Part shown: piece after piece, positions 21,014 through 24,393 of the stretch | Layout of the letters: every line of letters begins with the position of its first letter | Numbering within the stretch: position 1 is the first letter of the stretch | Assembly: GCA_023252095.1 (NCBI GenBank) | Contig: JAHEXN010000008.1 | Location: forward strand, 1 to 24,393 | DNA length: 24,393 bases | DNA from: Actinomycetes bacterium | GTDB taxonomy: Bacteria > Actinomycetota > Actinomycetes > Propionibacteriales > Nocardioidaceae | Direction of reading: 5' to 3' | Translations under genes and position numbers: made by a program | The notes under the pieces: model-generated | Seen by the model: only the letters and a program-made list of their open reading frames with translations | Database searches by the model: none | What the model was told of the DNA's origin: nothing

Positions 21014-22264
21014 TCAGGCCGACGCCAGCGCCGAGTCGGCGGAGGCGTCCAGCGCGGCACGGTGGTCGGGGTGGGCGATCGCGATCATCTGTTCGACGCG
21101 CTGGTCGGTCGTGAGGCCGCGCAGGTCAGCGGTCCCGTGCTCCGTGACCACGACGACCTGCTCGGCGCGGGGGGTCGAGACCGGACCGCTCAGGGAGGCG
21201 ACGATCCGCGACGTCCCGCGTGACGTCGACGGCAGCGCGACGATCGGGACGCCGTCCGGTGAGCCCGCGGCGCCCCGCAGGAAGTCCATCGCCCCACCGA
21301 CGGCGCCCACGTACCGACCGGCCGCGACCTCGGCGTTGACCTGACCGGTCAGGTCGACCTCGATCGCCGCGTTGACCGCCGTCATGCGGAAGGAAGTGCG
21401 CAGGACCGTGGCGTCGTGCGTGTACCGGGTGCCCCTCAGGAGCAGTGCCGGGTTGCGGTCGGCCCAGGCGAACAGCTCGGTGGAGCCACCCAGCAGCCCG
21501 GCCACGGCGACGCCCCGGTCGTGCGACTTGCGGGCCCCCGTCGCGACGCCCGTGCGCACGAGGTCCATCGCGGTGTCGTTGAGGATCCCCGAGTGGATCC
21601 CGAGGTCACGGTGGTTGCGCAGCTCGGCCAGCACGGCCTCCGGCAGCGCACCGATGCCGAACTGCAGTGTCGCGCCGTCCGGCACGAGGTCGGCGACACG
21701 CCGGGCGACGGCCCGGGTCGTCTCGTCCACGGACGGGGTCGGCATCTGGCCCGGCGGCTCGTCGGAGTGCACGACCGCCGCGATGCTGTCGCGGTGCAGG
21801 CGCCGGGCACCCGGCGTGAACGGCACGTGCGGGTTGACCTCCGCCAGGACGACGCGGGCGGTCTCGACCGTGCCGGCGAAGTAGTCGTCGGCCAGGCCCA
21901 TCCAGTGGTGCCCGTCGCCGTCGGCCGGTGAGACCTGCACCAGCACGACGTCGGCCCGGAGGGCGCCGGACCCCAGGACGTCCGGGAGCGTCGAGTAGTG
22001 CACGGGCAGGATCCGCAAACGTCCTGCGCCGTGCATCGCCGCGTTGGTGCCCGACCCGCAGTACGACACCGCGTCGATCGACCCGACCGTGTCGAGCGTC
22101 AGGCTCGACCCGGCCGGGATGCCCACGAAGCAGGTCACCTCGCCGATCCGGGCCACCTGCTCGACCAGGAGGCGCGTGAGGGCGCGCGGCTCGGAGCACG
22201 CCTGACCCCAGGTGACGACGTCACCGGACCGGACGTGCTGCGCGAGGTCGATGTGGGTCCCCAC
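21014..22264 (-). CDS. Acetyl-CoA hydrolase/4-hydroxybutyrate CoA-transferase family protein
   Basis: The 416-residue protein matches the Cat1/4-hydroxybutyrate CoA-transferase family in length and motifs: LQFGIGALPEAVLAEL (about 200-215), AIEVDLTGQVNAEV (301-313), GAVGGAMDFLRGA (320-332) and VVTEHGTADLRGLT near the end. It would transfer CoA from an acyl-CoA to a free acid, activating a pathway intermediate without ATP. Many family members have GIHTE at the segment that here reads GIHSGIL (222-228). If that Glu is the CoA-thioester-forming residue, as I recall for the clostridial 4-hydroxybutyrate enzyme, this protein carries Gly226 instead. It may use another residue or act as a hydrolase or binding protein. 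The GTG at 22264 lies one base after the preceding stop. Confidence 0.82.
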   Translation of the reverse strand: MGTHIDLAQHVRSGDVVTWGQACSEPRALTRLLVEQVARIGEVTCFVGIPAGSSLTLDTVGSIDAVSYCGSGTNAAMHGAGRLRILPVHYSTLPDVLGSGALRADVVLVQVSPADGDGHHWMGLADDYFAGTVETARVVLAEVNPHVPFTPGARRLHRDSIAAVVHSDEPPGQMPTPSVDETTRAVARRVADLVPDGATLQFGIGALPEAVLAELRNHRDLGIHSGILNDTAMDLVRTGVATGARKSHDRGVAVAGLLGGSTELFAWADRNPALLLRGTRYTHDATVLRTSFRMTAVNAAIEVDLTGQVNAEVAAGRYVGAVGGAMDFLRGAAGSPDGVPIVALPSTSRGTSRIVASLSGPVSTPRAEQVVVVTEHGTADLRGLTTDQRVEQMIAIAHPDHRAALDASADSALASA

Positions 22265-22265
22265 G

Positions 22266-22523
22266 TCAGCTGGTCCCGCCCTCTTTCCAGCGGTCAGCGG
22301 ACGGGTCGAGCAGCTGGGTCAGGTTGCCGTCGGGCAGCCAGACGAGCGCCTCGAGCTCGAGCGCGTCGAACAGCCGGACGCGCCCGGTGCGCAGGTCGGT
22401 GACACGCAGTCGCGTGGAGTTGCCGGCGGCGTCGACCTCGACGGCGACCTCGGCGAACTCGCTGCCCACGACCGCACCCTCCGGCGACTCGAACGGTCCG
22501 CGGGCCCCCATCGCGACATTCAT
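22266..22523 (-). CDS. Small conserved-looking protein of unknown function beside the Rieske oxygenase
   Basis: This is an 85-residue protein with ATG at 22523, overlapping the stop of the oxygenase beta-subunit gene by four bases (ATGA). It ends one base before the CoA-transferase start, so it is firmly inside the operon. It has no signal peptide, membrane segment or cofactor motif. The sequence alternates short beta-like stretches (SEFAEVAVEVD, TRLRVTDLRTG, VRLFDALELEALVW) and ends in LLDPSADRWKEGG, consistent with a small beta-rich domain. The position suggests an accessory role with the ring-hydroxylating oxygenase, but no function can be assigned from sequence. Confidence 0.75.
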   Translation of the reverse strand: MNVAMGARGPFESPEGAVVGSEFAEVAVEVDAAGNSTRLRVTDLRTGRVRLFDALELEALVWLPDGNLTQLLDPSADRWKEGGTS

Positions 22524-23116
22524 ACGAGGAACCCCAGGGTCGGGACGACCTTGTCGTGGTCGACGAGGACGACCTTCTTGTACGCCAGCCGGATGGCCTC
22601 GCCCTCACGGCGGAGGCGGTACGTCGTGCGGCCACCCCAGATCGTGTTGCCGCGCTGACGCGACTCGAACACGACGAAGTTGGCGCCGATCTCGAGGTCG
22701 ACACCACCTGCGGCGTTGGCCCGGCCGCCCACGAGCTCGACGTTGCCGATGATGCGCCGCAGGTTGGACGGCGGGGCCTGGGCGTACCGCTTGCCGGTCT
22801 TGACCTGCTTCATCCGGGTCGAGATGCGGCTGCGGTTGTCGAAGATGATCGACACGTTCCTCGTGGGGTCGGCCGTGAGGTCGTCGCCCGGCACCCAGTA
22901 GATGGCGTCGTCGGTCCAGAGCCCCTCCCACGCGTCGTAGTCGTTCTCGTCAGCCAGGCGCGCCTCGCGGTAGAGGTACTGCTCGACCTCGCGCACGTCC
23001 CAGCCCTCAGGGACGGGGCCGAGGGTGTCCGGACTCTGCTCGTCCGGACTCTGCTCGTTGGGACTGGGCGCTTCGGTCGCAGCCGACTCGGCGAGCGGGG
23101 CGGTGGTCTCGGTCAT
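22520..23116 (-). CDS. Aromatic-ring-hydroxylating dioxygenase, beta (small) subunit
   Basis: The 198-residue protein follows the alpha subunit by four bases. After a Ser/Glu/Pro-rich tail (residues 1-35, including the EQSPD repeat) comes the NTF2-like cone fold of Rieske oxygenase small subunits. Its elements are VEQYLYREARLADENDYDAW, LWTDDAIYWVPGDD, NVSIIFDNRSRISTRM, PSNLRRIIGNVEL, the strand ANFVVFESRQRG and GGRTTYRLRREGEAIRLAYKKVVLV. The subunit is structural in alpha3beta3 oxygenases and can influence substrate choice. The ATG at 23116 gives the low-complexity extension; a later start is possible but no better one is visible. Overlap with the next gene indicates translational coupling. 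Confidence 0.92.
   Translation of the reverse strand: MTETTAPLAESAATEAPSPNEQSPDEQSPDTLGPVPEGWDVREVEQYLYREARLADENDYDAWEGLWTDDAIYWVPGDDLTADPTRNVSIIFDNRSRISTRMKQVKTGKRYAQAPPSNLRRIIGNVELVGGRANAAGGVDLEIGANFVVFESRQRGNTIWGGRTTYRLRREGEAIRLAYKKVVLVDHDKVVPTLGFLV
23027..23056 (-). repeat. 15-bp tandem duplication in the beta-subunit N-terminal tail
   Basis: GTCCGGACTCTGCTC occurs twice in direct succession (23027-23041 and 23042-23056), followed by a decayed third copy (GTTGGGACTGG). On the coding strand it produces the EQSPD EQSPD series. The unit length is a multiple of three, so copy-number change would keep the frame. Confidence 0.8.
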
Positions 23117-23120
23117 CGGG

Positions 23121-24389
23121 TCACGCCTCCATGAGGGACTTGTAGTGCTTCCAGAAGCCGCGCATGCCGGTCTCGTCGGTCGCGGCGCCGATCGTGAAGC
23201 CGTTCTCGTCGGTGCTCTCGCGCCCCAGGCCGCGGCGCACGTCGAGCCACTCCGGGTCGAGCATCTCGACGCCACGCTGGTTGCGCTCGTACATCTCGGT
23301 GTCGTCGGCGAGCAGCATGCCCGCCGGACCGACCGAGCCGATCGACTGCGACACCATGCGCCGGTTGAGCTCCGGGGCCCCACCGAGCTGCACCGCCGTC
23401 GAGTACTGCACGCACTCGCCCACGGCGTTCGGCTGGATGTTGAAGACCTGGATCTCGGCGATGAACAGGTTCGGGAAGATCATGACGTGGGGCGCGCCCT
23501 CGATCATGCGGCGGTCGGCGTCGTCGCCGTACGCCTCGCGCATGCGGCCGACGTACTCCGGCACGCGGTCCGGGGTCGTGCCGAACCATCGCATCGGCTC
23601 GCCGAACTTGCGGAACTCCGGGCGCAGGTCGTTCTCGCTGTGACCGTTCCCGAGGCTGCGCGTGACCGCGGTCGAGGCGTCGCTGTAGAGGGCGCCGATC
23701 GGGCTGCCCGTGACACCGAAGATCGAGCCGTGCACGAACTGCGGGTGGTAGCCGTCGGTCTCGTTCTCGGCGAGGAACTTCCAGTTCGACCGCGTCCTGT
23801 GCTTGAGCCAGCCGGCATCGAGCTGCACCGTGCCCTCGGGCGAGAGGCCGACGAGGCGATCGATCTCGCCCTTGGCGGATCCGAGGTGCTCGAGCAGCGT
23901 CGGCCCCTCCTTCGCCATGGAGGCGAACACGAAGCCGGCGTAGGAGTCGACCCGCGGCACCTGCCCCATGCCGAGCCCGTCGAGCTGGCCCTTGCCGCCG
24001 TATCCCTTGTTGTAGGGGTAGCCGAGCAGCTCGCCGGTGTTCCGGTAGGTCCAGCCGTGGTACGGGCAGCGGAAGGAGCTGGAGTTGCCCTTGGCGTCGT
24101 CGCAGACCTGCAGGCCGCGGTGCGCGCAGCGGTTCAGCAGCACGTGAACGGCGCCCTCGCGGTCGCGCGTCATGACGACGTCCTGCGTCGCGAACTGCTT
24201 GCGCACGTAGTCGTTCGGCTCGGGGATCTCGCTCTCGTGGCCGATGAAGACCCACGTGCGGAACCAGATCTTGCGCAGCTCCTCGCCGAAGATCTGCGGG
24301 TCCGTGTAGATCGAGCCGTGGACCTGGTCCTTGCGGATCAGCTGGTCGTACGTGCCCTGCACGTCGGCGGGCGGCACCAAGGACGTCAT
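23121..24389 (-). CDS. Rieske aromatic-ring-hydroxylating dioxygenase, alpha (large) subunit
   Basis: The 422-residue protein has the Rieske [2Fe-2S] ligands Cys88-x-His90 in NRCAHRG and Cys108-x2-His111 in CPYHGW. The mononuclear iron facial triad is the catalytic-domain segment NWKFLAENETDGYHPQFVH, with bridging Asp212 and ligands His215 and His220. The carboxylate partner is expected at Asp362/Asp363 in LLADDTEMYERN. It should insert O2 into an aromatic or unsaturated ring to give a cis-diol or monohydroxy product, using electrons from a ferredoxin such as the [3Fe-4S] one at 12543-12734. It is the first gene seen of the minus-strand cluster. Only four bases upstream of the ATG at 24389 are in the window, so its promoter is not visible. 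The substrate cannot be told from sequence alone. Confidence 0.95.
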   Translation of the reverse strand: MTSLVPPADVQGTYDQLIRKDQVHGSIYTDPQIFGEELRKIWFRTWVFIGHESEIPEPNDYVRKQFATQDVVMTRDREGAVHVLLNRCAHRGLQVCDDAKGNSSSFRCPYHGWTYRNTGELLGYPYNKGYGGKGQLDGLGMGQVPRVDSYAGFVFASMAKEGPTLLEHLGSAKGEIDRLVGLSPEGTVQLDAGWLKHRTRSNWKFLAENETDGYHPQFVHGSIFGVTGSPIGALYSDASTAVTRSLGNGHSENDLRPEFRKFGEPMRWFGTTPDRVPEYVGRMREAYGDDADRRMIEGAPHVMIFPNLFIAEIQVFNIQPNAVGECVQYSTAVQLGGAPELNRRMVSQSIGSVGPAGMLLADDTEMYERNQRGVEMLDPEWLDVRRGLGRESTDENGFTIGAATDETGMRGFWKHYKSLMEA

Positions 24390-24393
24390 GCGC

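Noticed and set aside
1..24393. CRISPR arrays, tRNA/rRNA genes, insertion sequences or transposase genes
   Set aside because: I saw no regularly spaced repeats, no cloverleaf-like or rRNA sequence, and no transposase or integrase motif. The only direct repeats are the short in-frame ones listed.

Overview
The window is GC-rich throughout (third codon positions are almost always G or C) and carries actinobacterial hallmarks: GTG starts, probable leaderless promoters, an LPXTG surface protein, a [3Fe-4S] ferredoxin, a siderophore-interacting protein, and many acyl-CoA enzymes of the FadE/EchA/thiolase/DUF35 kinds. A soil-type actinomycete, perhaps of the Nocardioides/Aeromicrobium group, fits best; the genus is inferred from gene style only.

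Left part (1-7544): the 3' end of an unidentified gene; a large membrane sensor histidine kinase (minus strand) with no response regulator in view; an LPXTG-anchored secreted protein with Pro/Gln repeats (plus strand); a strong bidirectional terminator; an MFS transporter; a dihydrolipoamide dehydrogenase gene interrupted by one in-frame amber codon; and a divergent siderophore-interacting protein.

Middle part (7548-11295): a small acyl-CoA catabolic locus. A CitE-type CoA-ester lyase and a double-hotdog MaoC hydratase are divergent from an acyl-CoA dehydrogenase, which is followed by a TetR regulator. The divergent promoter contains the palindrome TAATCTAGATTA. The gene set resembles the citE-maoC-fadE19 leucine catabolic region of Mycobacterium tuberculosis. 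The locus ends in a hairpin that contains the stop codons of both converging genes.

Right part (11293-24389, all minus strand): a tightly packed catabolic supercluster running right to left. The first block is a Rieske ring-hydroxylating oxygenase (alpha, beta), a small protein, a CoA-transferase-like protein, a thiolase, an HMG-CoA-synthase-like protein fused to a DUF35 zinc-ribbon/OB domain, and an SCP-x-type thiolase gene broken by an out-of-frame deletion. A second copy of the palindrome then marks a new promoter for a SnoaL/enoyl-CoA-hydratase fusion, a second crotonase, an acyl-CoA dehydrogenase, a phytoene-desaturase-like flavoprotein, a [3Fe-4S] ferredoxin and a ferredoxin reductase. 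The layout suggests ring oxygenation followed by CoA activation and beta-oxidation-like breakdown of an unknown aromatic, alicyclic or terpenoid acid. The 18-bp palindrome links this block to the middle locus and the local TetR. The most notable features are the shared operator, the HMGCS-like pseudoenzyme-DUF35 fusion beside a broken thiolase, the SnoaL-crotonase fusion, and the amber codon in lpdA.
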